Assembly: GCA_019745395.1 (NCBI GenBank)
Contig: JAIETG010000008.1
Span: forward strand, 62,001-126,000
Direction: 5' to 3'
DNA: 64,000 nt
Source: Rhabdochlamydiaceae bacterium
GTDB taxonomy: Bacteria > Chlamydiota > Chlamydiia > Chlamydiales > Rhabdochlamydiaceae
The notes under the pieces were generated by a model that made no database searches, was not told the origin of the DNA, and saw only the letters and a list, made by a program, of their open reading frames with translations. Below, in pieces: positions 43,001 through 54,200 of this stretch. The position numbers were made by a program, and so were the translations under genes. Within the stretch, counting starts at the first letter, position 1. Every line of letters starts with the position of its first letter.

Positions 43001-46000
43001 GCTACGTTGACCGGGACTAGCTCGATTGCATTTTTTAGTTCTATCAATGGACCAGGAAGCCTCACTTTACAGGGGGGAAGTATTTCTTTCCCGAGTAGTC
43101 CCGGAATAGGAAGTGGTGTAGAGCTTGCAAACTTTTCTTTAGAATCTGGCTCTATTACAACTTGGCCCAGTAGCATTGAAACAACAGGGATTTTAAATTT
43201 CACCCCTGCTGTTAGTATGCCAACAGCACTTTTATTAATAGGAGGCTCCATTACGTTTGGGAGCACAGTAGATACTGTAGAACCCGTTACTTTTGAAGGT
43301 GGTAATGTATCTTTTGTAGGCTCGGTATCCAGTACCTCTAGTCTTTCTTTACTGACAGGTTCTATTACAAATTGGCCTACAAGTATTGCAGCTACAAATC
43401 TTACCTTTTCTCCAACCATTACAATCCCTTCAGGGCAAACTGCTAATGTGACAGGAACAAATTCTCTTATTTTTACAAGTTCTGTCGAAGGACCTGGTGG
43501 CCTTATCATAAATGGAAGCAGTATCAATTTTGGTGGGACTATCGGAAATAGCTCTCAACTCGCGCTTTTTTCTTTAGCTTCAGGTTCTATTGATACCTGG
43601 CCATCTAGCATTAATGCAGATGTTTTGACTTTTACCCCTAGCATTACTATTTCAGGAACTACTACTTTGACAAGCAGTAGTTCCACTACCTTTACAGGCA
43701 ATGTCGGAGGTTCGGGATCCCTTACTCTCAATGGAGGGAGTATCATCTTTGGAGGGATCGTTTCAGGACTTACAAGTTTTTCTCTTGCCTCTGGCTCCAT
43801 TGCCACATGGCCGACTAGTATTACTGCTGGAACTTTGAGTTTTTCAGATGTGAATATTACAGGCAGCCCTACTTTGACAAGCTCTAGTTCTACTACCTTT
43901 ACAGGTAATGTTGAAGGTTCAGGGTCTCTTACTCTTAATGGAGGGGATATTGTTTTTGGAGGACTAGTTTCAGGACTTACAAGTTTTACTCTTGCCTCTG
44001 GATCCATTACCACATGGCCATCTAGTATTAATGCAGATGTTTTGAGTTTTACCCCTAGCATTACTATTTCAGGAACTACTACTTTGACAAGCTCTAGTTC
44101 TACTACCTTTACAGGTAATGTGGAAGGCCCAGGATCCCTTACTCTCAATGGTGGCAGTATTGTTTTTGACGGGCTTGTCGGAGATAGTGTAGCACTGACA
44201 AACTTTACTCTATCCTCTGGTTCTATTACCACATGGCCCAGTAGCATTACCGCGGCAACTTTGAGTTTTTCCTCTGTTAGTATTTCGGGTTCTCCGGCTT
44301 TGACAAGCAGTATTTCTACAACCTTTACAGGTTCGCTTGGGGGATCTGGAAACCTTACGATTAATGGAACTTCGGGATCTGTAAATTTTAATGGATCCGT
44401 AGGAGGTAGTCCTGCCTTAACGAATCTTCAAATCAATTCGGGCTCCGATGTTACTTTTGCAAGTACGCTTGATGGGGCTACAGATGTTACTATTGTAGGA
44501 ATCTCAGGAGCCGTTGATTTTCAATCAGCAGTAGGTGCAACTACTGCTTTATCAAGTCTGCAAGTAACGTCCTCTGCAGGTCCTATTACTTTTGCTAGTA
44601 CTTTAGATGTTTCTAATGCAGTTATCCTTGGTGCAGGTTCCGGCTCTGTAAATTTTGATGCAGACGTAGGCTCAATTACTACTTTACTCAGTTTAGCAAT
44701 CGATACAGCAGATCTTGGAGCCAATTTTTCAGGAAATGTATCAGCTGGAACTATTACCATAACGCCTATTGCGAACTTTAAGGGAACCTCTACGTTGACA
44801 GGTAGTTCTATTATCTTTGGTAATGCTGTCAATGGTCCTGGATCTCTTACGCTAGATGGCTCTTCGATTACTTTTGCCGATGTTGTTGGAAGTAGCCCTT
44901 CTCTTTCAAGTTTTTCTTTAACGTCTGGGAACATTACCGCATGGCCGAGCAGCATTACAACGACAGGGCTTTTAAATTTAGTCCCAGCTGTTACTCTTGA
45001 TCGATCCGTTTCTCTTAGCTCGACCAATGGTCCTATTACAACAAATACGATTGTTGGAGCATCGGATGGAGATCAGGACCTTACCATCAACGCAGGCACT
45101 GGATATTTTTCTCTTGGCAGAATTGGGACGGGAGGAGCTCTTGGACAAGTAATTCTTACAGCAGACTCTCAGTCTTTTATCCAATGGATTATTACGCAAT
45201 CTCAGCCTATTACTGTAAATGCTTCTATTCTTTTAACAGCAAGTTCTACGATAGATTCGACCAGTGGGGAAACTGCCTCTGGAGCTACCATTACACTTGG
45301 TCCCATAGGGGCTAGTTCTACTGGAATTAACGCGGAAACCCTAACGATTAATGCAACATATCTCGGGACAGGTAGTCTCATTACACTAAATGGAGAGCTG
45401 GGAGGTGGGGATAATCCTCTAGGTGCTGTAACTATTCAAGGCTTGTCTGCAACATCTCTTTTAGATGTTGCAAGCTCTATTTCTACCAATAGTATTTCTG
45501 GAGGAGCTGGAGGTGTGATTTTAATTGAGCCTCAGATTACTCTAACAGGATCTGGTACTATGAGTACTATAGCAGCAAACTCTGCTGGTGCTGCAATCTC
45601 TTTACAAAATGTTTTGGCGGATAATTTACAGACTTTGGTGCTTCTTTCGGGAACTAGCTCTATTGATGTAGGAAGTCTAGGCAGCTCCTCCTATCCTATA
45701 GGAGCAGTAAGCTTGACGGGAGATGCGATTAGACTAAATGGTCCTGTGACGGCAGCGGGAAGTAATGGCTCTTTATCGATCAGTAATTCTGGAGATTTGC
45801 ATATTGAATCTGGAGATGTTGCTTTATCTGGAAGCTTTTTACAGCAAGGAATTGGAGATGTCTTTTTAGGAAATAATATTACGGCAGATGGAGGCCCTCT
45901 TTCTTTTCAATCTCCTATACAATTGACGGCAGATACCAAATTAACCGCTTTAAAAGATCTGATTTTATCTTCTAATGTCCTTGGAGAAAGTCCTGTTGCT

Positions 46001-48124
46001 CTTACTCTTGAATCTATTGATGAATCCATTTCTGTAGGACAGCTGGGCACATCCAGTTATCCTTTAGGAAACGTTACTTTTATTGCCAGTAACACTTCTT
46101 CTTTAGGAGGGATTGTTACGGAAAATGGGGATATCGATATAGGTCCTCCTATTTTGTTAACATCTCTGTTAACGGTGTTAGATACAACTGCAGGAACAGG
46201 ATCGGTCAGTTTCCAAAATACAGTTGATGCAGCAGATGAGGGATCCTCATCAGAAGCTATGCAGGTATCTGCAGGCGCTTCTTCTGTGACATTTTCAGGA
46301 GCTTTAGGTGGTAGTTTCCCTCTAGGAGGGGTTGCCGTAAGCTCTACAGGAGGTCTGACGATTGGCGGAAATATCTCTACAACGAGCAGTTCTACTTCTT
46401 CTTTAGCAGGAGCTGTACAAATACAGGCCCCTGTCACTTTGTCCGGAGATTCTCAAGTAGATACGACAAAAGGTGGGAGCGGCGCTGCCATAACATTTAC
46501 AGGAGCAATTAATGGCGATCAGAGTTTTGCTTTGGCTGCAGGGCCAGCTTTAATTACTCTTTCTTCCGATATTGGGGCAAGTGTGCCTTTGCAGTCTCTT
46601 GCGATATTGTCCGCAAGTGGAGTTGCTATTCAAAGTGTCACTGTGGTGGATGCGATTTTCATATCTTCACATATTACTTTGTCTGAAATGCCCCTCACAA
46701 CATTTACTTCTCAAGATTATGGAGATATTTTCTTGGGCTCTATAGATGGAACAGCTGCGGGATTGCAAAGTCTTACGGTTAGCACTACAGGAACGGGAGA
46801 GATAACTTTAGGGAGTATCGGAAGCAGTACTGCTTTAGGCCAAGTTATCGTTACCACTGGATCTAAAACTTTCATCCATAGCATTAACACTACAGATATC
46901 ATCAAGATTACAACGCCTATAGTTCTGTTAGAGTCCGCTACGCTTACTACAACAGATGCTATGATTACTTTAGGTCCGATTAATGCAAGCTCAACAGGTG
47001 ATCAAACTTTAACGCTCAATGCAGGATCCTCGGAAATATTACTGCAAGGAGATATAGGAACCACTATATCTCCTGGGAATTTGGATATAACGGCAGCTAT
47101 TATGTTATTTGATAGTGCTTCCGTATTCACAGCTGGCTCTCAGCAGTATAGTGGCTCTACTAAGATCTCTAAAGATATAGTCTTTCAATCGAGGGGGAAT
47201 ATCACGTTTAATGGCAGGATAGATCCTGTTTCTGGACCTTCGAATCTCTCCCTTTATTTAGGAGGGGGAACGTTAATTTTTGCAGACTCTGTGGGAGATG
47301 CTCCTTTTGGTGATCTTAAAGTCTATAATGCGGGCGAATTTGTAGGGCACAAGATCTTTGCAAGTACCTTAACCGTGTCAGGAGGACTTCCTGTCATTTA
47401 TTTAGAAGATGACATTTTTCTATCTGGAAAGGGGGGCATTAGGCTCGATGGAGGCCCTATTTTTTTAGGAGGGACGATCGATGCACAATTTCTTTTCCAT
47501 AGATCCCTCGGAAATATCACCAATATTGGATCTCCCATCACCCTAACCAATACCGGTAATGATTTGTTCAATCTGAGCTATTTCAATGCGATTAAGGGCG
47601 TGGTAGGATCTCAAGATAGTCCCATAGAGATTGACACAGATCATTTGATTATTGTAGGAGCAAATCCTAGAGCCGACTTTATCGGAAACCCAATGCATAA
47701 TTCTGTACGCTTGGTCCGAGGTAATGCTCCTTGCACGGTGACATTCAATGGTCAAACTATTATCCAATGTAATCAGGAGGATTCCTTATCTACCCGAGAG
47801 ATTTTCAATTCTCTTCCCAAAGATCTTTTCTATTTGCCAGGGATCTATTCTTCTTGGGATAATCTTTCTAACTTAGAATATTTTGAGCAGGAACCTGCAG
47901 ATTTAGGTTTTTATCCTAGAGAGAGAACTCTTTTTTATTCGATTGGTCCCGCGGAGAAAAAAGCTCTCATTTCGCAAGTTTTTTCTAGCTATCCAAGGCT
48001 TCAAAAAATAGAGCAAGAATGGTTGCGAGGAAGAGAGCTAAAGCCAGAGGTTGTTTCATGGGAGTTTTCTGTAGATTTACCCGAAGAATTTCCTTTCTTA
48101 GATCTGCTTCCTTTTTCTAAATGA
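40028..48124 (+). CDS. A3: giant TPS-domain exported protein (longest paralogue)
   Basis: 2698 residues from a GTG that overlaps the end of A2 by 14 bp, so A3 is probably translated from the A2 transcript. The start is fixed by likeness to A4 (MFKNKNTYLRIF against MFITKNTYLRIF). Signal peptide ends near CFG/MPTNP. TPS domain with NPNGI, WLLDP near residue 418, then a DSCYTDQSCSC cluster. The body holds eight Trp-Pro repeats, four of them almost the same in tandem. The cap LPKDLFYLPGIYSSW is followed by PAEKKALISQVF and a last segment with WEFSVDLPEE. Residues 23-333 are encoded by DNA shared without visible mismatch with A4. Confidence 0.9.
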   Translation: MFKNKNTYLRIFSSLISFSAATCFGMPTNPEIYSGTAEVQHIDPHTMQIKSSDQAILHYKDFSVGKTEKVRFIQNSSKSCVLNRITGENPSQILGSLESNGKVFLVNPNGIYFGPNSKVDVGSLIASTLDIADQDFLQQKYKFTLSQGKSSSIVNEGLLSSAEGSIVLLAPEIRNLGHVQAKAGTVLLASGEHITLDFTGDGLIQFSVEGSLKDALIEHAGDIQGAIVSMKLPMAKKAITEIVNMDGAQEAEVFIEENGVIKFAQASSTQAKSVQVEGSQISVQGSIDATNTQDIGGKVHLFGKDILLQGALIDSSGLLGGGEVLIGGEFQGKDTTAYASKVLMDANTEIRANSIEEGNGGLVVLWSQDQTLFDGKIFAQGGSLSGAGGLVETSSKGALGIQTGQVDATSVHGKMGTWLLDPYNIVINSGSSTDSCYTDQSCSCTSSYCYVSSSTINNSLTPISLKASYIRNDVAINMVNSNVGITFSGCTTCVSSNLCTLSWDVTTNGGDVVFQNFHVSQFPCTINTNGGDINYVNSILTAYSANESLNANGGNITFDSTSQFIVNNNFSVKSSNGTISMPNVSTASTYPSALTVNAGSGSVTLNTTASLTSIAITAGNVYSTGMSTKGSAGISLSSGSTFVVSPSSVTINTSAGNGPITLGSVSASGKTITLQSGTGAINITGTVTAANFNYGTPSSLTVGSLYLNPSSILIDVPLTIPASGSTFSSTGGDVTLNSTLTPSVAGAALTVSSSSGNITVSNFDSSSNPFGDVSITGATITLGSGLVSNGNVTIANSSPFSLTAGDISADGSFSQTGSGAVSLSNNISANSINFNSAVTLLTNQILTGTSSITFASSVDGPGSLTINGNSGSVNFNADVGSSTVLSSLQINSASAVVFSGDISATNISIIPSVSLTSTSSVTGSSITFGSTINGPGSLILRGSVTFSGDVGDSTALSNFSLASGSISMWPSNITAATLSFTPAMTIASGQTATLTGTSSIAFFSSINGPGSLTLQGGSISFPSSPGIGSGVELANFSLESGSITTWPSSIETTGILNFTPAVSMPTALLLIGGSITFGSTVDTVEPVTFEGGNVSFVGSVSSTSSLSLLTGSITNWPTSIAATNLTFSPTITIPSGQTANVTGTNSLIFTSSVEGPGGLIINGSSINFGGTIGNSSQLALFSLASGSIDTWPSSINADVLTFTPSITISGTTTLTSSSSTTFTGNVGGSGSLTLNGGSIIFGGIVSGLTSFSLASGSIATWPTSITAGTLSFSDVNITGSPTLTSSSSTTFTGNVEGSGSLTLNGGDIVFGGLVSGLTSFTLASGSITTWPSSINADVLSFTPSITISGTTTLTSSSSTTFTGNVEGPGSLTLNGGSIVFDGLVGDSVALTNFTLSSGSITTWPSSITAATLSFSSVSISGSPALTSSISTTFTGSLGGSGNLTINGTSGSVNFNGSVGGSPALTNLQINSGSDVTFASTLDGATDVTIVGISGAVDFQSAVGATTALSSLQVTSSAGPITFASTLDVSNAVILGAGSGSVNFDADVGSITTLLSLAIDTADLGANFSGNVSAGTITITPIANFKGTSTLTGSSIIFGNAVNGPGSLTLDGSSITFADVVGSSPSLSSFSLTSGNITAWPSSITTTGLLNLVPAVTLDRSVSLSSTNGPITTNTIVGASDGDQDLTINAGTGYFSLGRIGTGGALGQVILTADSQSFIQWIITQSQPITVNASILLTASSTIDSTSGETASGATITLGPIGASSTGINAETLTINATYLGTGSLITLNGELGGGDNPLGAVTIQGLSATSLLDVASSISTNSISGGAGGVILIEPQITLTGSGTMSTIAANSAGAAISLQNVLADNLQTLVLLSGTSSIDVGSLGSSSYPIGAVSLTGDAIRLNGPVTAAGSNGSLSISNSGDLHIESGDVALSGSFLQQGIGDVFLGNNITADGGPLSFQSPIQLTADTKLTALKDLILSSNVLGESPVALTLESIDESISVGQLGTSSYPLGNVTFIASNTSSLGGIVTENGDIDIGPPILLTSLLTVLDTTAGTGSVSFQNTVDAADEGSSSEAMQVSAGASSVTFSGALGGSFPLGGVAVSSTGGLTIGGNISTTSSSTSSLAGAVQIQAPVTLSGDSQVDTTKGGSGAAITFTGAINGDQSFALAAGPALITLSSDIGASVPLQSLAILSASGVAIQSVTVVDAIFISSHITLSEMPLTTFTSQDYGDIFLGSIDGTAAGLQSLTVSTTGTGEITLGSIGSSTALGQVIVTTGSKTFIHSINTTDIIKITTPIVLLESATLTTTDAMITLGPINASSTGDQTLTLNAGSSEILLQGDIGTTISPGNLDITAAIMLFDSASVFTAGSQQYSGSTKISKDIVFQSRGNITFNGRIDPVSGPSNLSLYLGGGTLIFADSVGDAPFGDLKVYNAGEFVGHKIFASTLTVSGGLPVIYLEDDIFLSGKGGIRLDGGPIFLGGTIDAQFLFHRSLGNITNIGSPITLTNTGNDLFNLSYFNAIKGVVGSQDSPIEIDTDHLIIVGANPRADFIGNPMHNSVRLVRGNAPCTVTFNGQTIIQCNQEDSLSTREIFNSLPKDLFYLPGIYSSWDNLSNLEYFEQEPADLGFYPRERTLFYSIGPAEKKALISQVFSSYPRLQKIEQEWLRGRELKPEVVSWEFSVDLPEEFPFLDLLPFSK
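40095..41027 (+). repeat. 933-bp direct repeat, A3 copy (pairs with 48324-49256)
   Basis: Compared line by line with A4 at an offset of 8229 bp, I see no mismatch over 933 bp. The first differences are at 41028-41029 (AT against GG); likeness then continues with scattered changes to about 41160. The tract encodes most of the TPS domain. Confidence 0.9.
43640..44330 (+). repeat. Tandem 207-216 bp repeats inside A3
   Basis: The ACTTTGACAAGC element recurs at about 43664, 43871, 44081 and 44297, spacings of 207, 210 and 216 bp (69, 70 and 72 codons). Each copy encodes one unit with STTFTGNVxGxGSLTLNGG and a Trp-Pro element. Several 100-bp stretches are nearly unchanged between copies. Confidence 0.85.
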
Positions 48125-48256
48125 GTTCTAGATTTTTTTGTTCGGCGTATTATAAGAAAATCTCTTCGTTTCATTAGCACTTTTTGCTACGTTGGGAGGG
48201 TGGTATCAATTATTTTAAAATTTGCTGCTCTGCATGAGAAATTAAGAGAAGAGAAA

Positions 48257-51200
48257 TTGTTTATAACCAAAAATACCTATCTCCGTATTTTTTATAGCCT
48301 GATATCGTTCAGTGCGTCCGCAGGTTTTGGTATGCCGACAAATCCTGAAATTTATTCAGGAACCGCAGAAGTGCAGCATATCGATCCGCATACGATGCAG
48401 ATCAAATCATCAGACCAAGCCATCTTGCACTACAAAGATTTTTCTGTTGGAAAAACAGAGAAAGTGCGCTTTATTCAAAACTCTTCTAAATCTTGCGTAT
48501 TAAATCGTATTACGGGAGAAAATCCCTCTCAAATCTTAGGATCGCTCGAGAGTAACGGGAAAGTGTTTCTCGTAAACCCTAACGGGATTTATTTTGGTCC
48601 TAATAGTAAAGTAGATGTTGGATCTTTGATCGCATCCACTTTAGATATAGCAGATCAAGATTTTTTACAGCAAAAGTACAAGTTTACCTTATCACAGGGA
48701 AAAAGCTCTTCGATTGTAAACGAAGGCCTTTTATCCTCTGCTGAGGGCTCCATTGTTTTATTAGCGCCTGAAATTCGAAACTTAGGTCATGTGCAAGCAA
48801 AAGCAGGTACTGTATTGCTGGCATCTGGAGAGCATATCACATTAGATTTTACCGGAGATGGCCTCATTCAGTTTTCTGTAGAGGGAAGTCTTAAAGATGC
48901 TTTGATCGAGCATGCAGGGGATATTCAAGGCGCAATTGTTTCTATGAAGCTGCCCATGGCTAAAAAAGCCATTACAGAAATTGTCAATATGGATGGCGCC
49001 CAAGAGGCGGAAGTGTTCATTGAAGAAAATGGCGTGATCAAATTTGCACAAGCCTCATCAACACAAGCCAAGAGTGTTCAGGTAGAGGGTTCTCAAATTT
49101 CGGTTCAAGGCTCTATCGATGCAACAAATACTCAGGATATAGGCGGCAAAGTTCATCTTTTTGGAAAAGATATCTTGCTACAAGGAGCTTTGATAGATAG
49201 CTCAGGTCTCCTAGGTGGAGGAGAGGTTCTGATTGGAGGAGAGTTTCAAGGTAAAGGGACAACTGCCTACGCCTCTAAAGTCCTCATGGATGCAAATTCG
49301 GAAATCAGAGCTAATAGTATAGAGGAAGGAAATGGAGGACTTGTAGTTCTTTGGTCTCAAGATCAAACCCTTTTTGATGGAAAGATCTTTGCAGATGGCG
49401 GCGCATTCAATGGTAATGGAGGACTTGTAGAGACCTCGAGTCGAGATGCTTTGGGTATTTCAACGGGTTCTGTAAGTACGCATGCTTCTCAAGGAAAAGG
49501 TGGAGAATGGTTGCTCGATCCTACTGTAGTATCGATTGTAAGTTCTGGTTCTACTACTTGTAGTGGCTTTGGAGCTTGTAGTTCGGGGTCGAATTGTTCC
49601 ATTCTTGTCACGGCAATTACAGGGGCCTCTACGAATTCTCTTGTTACCATTCAAGCGGGAACGACTATTAATATTAATACAGATATTTCTATGAACAATA
49701 GTGGAGCAAGTCTGATGTTCCATACTTGCTCTACAGGCACTAACATAACAGTTTCTGGAAATGTATATACAAAAGGAGGATCGATTACATTCGATGCTCC
49801 GACAGTTAATCTGTTAGTAAGCTCAATTACCATAGATTCTACAATGAATAATACGTTTCCCAATGGAAATGATGTTATATTTACCAAACTAGTATCTTCT
49901 ATTCCTGTAAGCTCCTATGTCTATGGTGGGTCTAATGGAGCTGTCACTGTAGGTTCTCAGAACGGACAGTCCAGTGTAAATTATACAGGATCGATGACTG
50001 TATATAATGCAAATTCTATGAATACAGGGGGATTTCAAACTTATCAAGGAGATATTTCGTTTCCCTCTAATGCTACAGTTACCTTTACTCAGGGCACCTC
50101 AGCTATTGCTTCTTTAAATGGAAATGTAAGTGTAGGGCCATTAGCTAGTGGAGTTTCAGGAGGGGTAGCTTTAACTATGCAGGCAGGTGCAGGTTCTCTG
50201 GAAATACAGGGAGATGTGACAGGGATGCGTAGTATAGCTCTCAAAAATGCCTCTACAGTTACTTTAGCGGGGGATTTGACCTCTTCAGGAGCAATTTCGA
50301 TAACGCCTGCTGTGGCTATTACAGGAAATTCTACTTTAACAGGTAGTTCTATTGCGTTTTCTAGTCTTGTAAATGGACCTGGAACTCTTACTCTCAATGC
50401 AACTAGTATTAGTTTTGGAGGGGCGGTTGGAAGTAGTTCTTCTCTTTCAAACTTTACTCTAGCCTCAGGCACTATTACTACATGGCCAAGTAGTATTACT
50501 GCAACTGGGGCCATAACCTTTACTCCAGCAATCTCGATTAATGCAGCAACTAATCTTAGCTTGAATAGTAGTTCTATTGCGTTTTCTAGCACGGTAAATG
50601 GGTCTGGGGGACTTACTCTTAATGCAAGCAGTATCAGTTTTGGAGGGGCGGTTGGTAGTAGTTCTTCTCTTTCAAGTTTTACTCTAGCCTCAGGCACTAT
50701 TACTACATGGCCAAGCAGCATAGCAGCTACAGGAGCTATAACCTTTACTCCTGCGATCACTGTGCCAACTACTCTTAGCTTAACAGGTGCGACGATTGCA
50801 TTTGCAAATACAGTGACTGGAGGGGCCCTGACTTTGAATGGGGGATCCATTACTTTTCCAAGCGCAGGTGCGGTGAATCTTTCCAGTTTTTCTTTAGCAA
50901 CAGGTTCTATCGATACTTGGCCAAGTAGTATTATTACATCAGGTGCATTAACCTTTACTCCCCACCTTGTTATCCCAGAAGGAATAGTCCCTAATTTAAC
51001 AGGTTTTCCCATTACGTTTTCAAACTCTGTTGAAGGACCTGGAGGGCTTTCTTTTCAAGGAGGAAACATCACTTTTATTGATCTTGTGGGAAATGTGAAA
51101 AATCTTTCTGTTTTATCTGTAGATGCAGGTTCTTTAGTAGGCTGGCCGCTTAGTATTAGTGCAGATCGCTTGATCTTTACCTCACCTGTTGATATTGACT

Positions 51201-54200
51201 CAGGAGTAGTTTCTAACTTGACAGGAACCGGTTCGATTGAATTTTCCAGTACAGTCGATGGGCCCGGAGGACTTATCCTCAATGGAGATATTGTTTTTGA
51301 TGATCTTGTTGGATCAGGAACTTCTCTTTCAAGCTTTACTCTAGGATCAGGCTCTATTACGACATGGCCAAGTAGCATTCAAGCTGGGACTTTGAGCTTT
51401 ATCCCAACCATTAGTATTACGCAAGATACTACTTTGACAGCAACCTCTTCTGATTCAACAATAAACTCCATTATTTTTTCTGATAAAATTGAGGGGGCGG
51501 CAAGTCTTACTCTCAATGGGGTCAATATCAGTTTTGGAGGCACAGTCGGCAATACTTCTCCTCTGGCAAGTTTTACTCTAGCATCCGGTAGCATTAGCAC
51601 CTGGCCAAGTATTATGAAAGCGGGAACTTTGAGTTTTACGCCAAACTTGAATATTGCAGGCAGTACAACGTTAACTAGTACTACGGCAACTACTTTCACC
51701 GGTACAGTAGATGGGCCTGGAAGTCTTATTCTCAATGGAGGTGCTATTAGTTTCTCTGGAGATGTCGGGAATTCTTCTGAACTTTCAAGTTTTTCTCTTG
51801 CCTCTGGATCCATTGCCACATGGCCAGATAGTATGACTGCTGGAATTTTGAGTTTTTCGGATGTTAGTATTACAGGTAGTCCTACTTTGATAAGCACGAC
51901 TTCTACTACCTTTACAGGTACACTAGATGGGCCAGGAAGTGTTACGATTAATGGGAATTCTGGTACTGTAAATTTTAATAGAGCCGTAGGAGCAAGTACT
52001 GCTTTATCAAGTCTTTCCGTTACTTCAACAAATAGTTCCATCACTTTTGCAGCGACTCTAGATGGGCCAGGAAGTGTTACGATTAATGGCAATTCTGATG
52101 TTGTAAATTTTAATGGAGCTGTGGGAAAAAATACTGCGTTAACCAGTCTGGAAATCAATTCCACAAATTCTAACGCTAATTTTGCAAGAGATGTTTCTGC
52201 AGGAATTATTTCGATAACACCTGTTGCAAATTTTATAGGGTCTTCTAATTTGACTGGTACTACTTCTATTGTCTTTGGAAATACCATCAATGGACCTGGA
52301 TCGCTTACTTTAACGGGAGGCGCCATTGCTTTTGGTGGAGGCATAGATACCCTTTCGAGCTTTTCTTTAGCTTCAGTAACAGGTTCTATTACCACATGGC
52401 CCAGCAGTATTAGAACGACAGGGCTTTTGAACTTGACTCCAGGTGTTGTTTTTACTAGCCCTATGTCGCTCATTTCGACTAATGGTTCTATTACGACAAG
52501 TACAATCGATGGACCAGGAGGACTTACGCTCGATGCTGGTACTTTCTTTTCTATAGGATCTATTGGAACGCTAACGCCTATGGGACAAGTGGATCTAACG
52601 GCTACATCCCTATCTTTAATGAGCTCTATTATTACTAGTTCTGAATCTATTACGGTAAGTATTCCCACTCTATTAACTGCTGATGCAACGATAGATTCGA
52701 CGGGGCTTGGAACTGTTACAGGCGCCACTATTACTCTTGACGCGATAGGCGCTAATTCTACAGGAGTGGACGCTGAATCTTTGACGATCAATGCGACAAG
52801 TTTGGGATCAGGTAGTCTCATTACACTAAATGGAGAGCTGGGAGGAGGCGATAAGCCACTTGGTGCAGTAACTATCCAAGGATCCTCAGCAACATCATTC
52901 TTGGATATAGCAAGTTTTATTTCTACAACGAATATTGTAAGCGGAGCTGGTGGCGTTATTACCATTGATCCTCAGATCACTTTAATGGGATCTAGTATCA
53001 TGAGTACTATAACAGGAAATGCTTCTGGAGCTGCTATTTCTTTACAAAATGTCATAGGATCTGATTTACAGACCTTGGTACTTCTTTCAGGAACTAGCTC
53101 TATTGATGTCGGAAGTTTAGTAAGTGTGGGCAGTGTAAGTCTGACGGGGGGGGCTATCTCTTTAAACGGTCCTGTAACGGCAGGAGGAACAGTTGGTTCT
53201 TTATCGATTACCAATTCTGGAGATTTACATATTCAATCAGGGGACATTGCTTTATCGGGAAGCTTTATGCAGCAAGGGATTGGAGATGTTTTTTTAGGGA
53301 ATAATATTACGGCAAATGGAGGTCCTCTTTCTTTTGAATCTGCTATAGAATTGAATGCAAATACCAAATTAACCGCTTTAAAAGATCTGATTTTATCTTC
53401 TAGTGTCATTGGAGTAAGTCCTGTAGAGTTTGATCTTGAATCTATTGATGAATCCATTTCTGTAGGACAGCTGGGTACATCCAGTTATCCTTTAGGAAAA
53501 GTTGCCCTCTTAGCGAACAACACTTCTTCTTTAGGAGGGATTGTTACAGAAAATGGAGATATCGATATAAGACCTCCTATTTTGTTAACATCCCTGTTAA
53601 CGGTGTTAGATACGACTGCGGGAACGGGATCTGTCATTTTTCGAAATACAGTAGATTCAGCAGATGAGGGATCCTCAGCACAAGCTCTGCAGATCTCTGC
53701 AGGAGCATCTAATGTGACATTTTTAGGGGCATTGGGGGATAGCTTTCCTTTAGGTGGAGTTCAAGTAAGCTCTACAGGAGAGGTAACAATTGCGGGAAAT
53801 ATTTCTACGACCAGTAGCTCTGCCTCCTCACTTGCCGGTGCTATACAAATCAATGGCTTGGTGACTTTGTCTGGGGATTCTTTAAGGCATATAGAGATCG
53901 ATACAACAAAAGCCGGAGACGGGGCTGCTATCACATTTACACGAGAGATCAATGGGAATCTGAATTTTACTTTGTCAGCAGGGCAAGCTCTCATTACTTT
54001 TGCTTCAGATATTGGAGCAAGTGTACCTTTGCGCTCTTTAAAAGTTTCATCAGCAAGTGCAGTTGCGATCCAAAGTGTCACTGTAATAGATGCGATTTCT
54101 ATATCTTCACATATTGCTTTGTCTCAGACTCCGCTTACAACGTTTACCTCTGAAGATGATGGAGACATTTTCTTAGGTTCTATAGATGGAACTTATGAAG

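Noticed and set aside
43640-44330. Tandem repeats as a CRISPR array
   Set aside because: Units are 207-216 bp, in frame, and encode repeated protein segments; there are no short repeats with unique spacers and no cas genes.
48200-48256. Upstream GTG start of A4
   Set aside because: It would put 19 charged residues before the signal peptide. The TTG at 48257 lines up with the A3 start and follows a purine-rich site.
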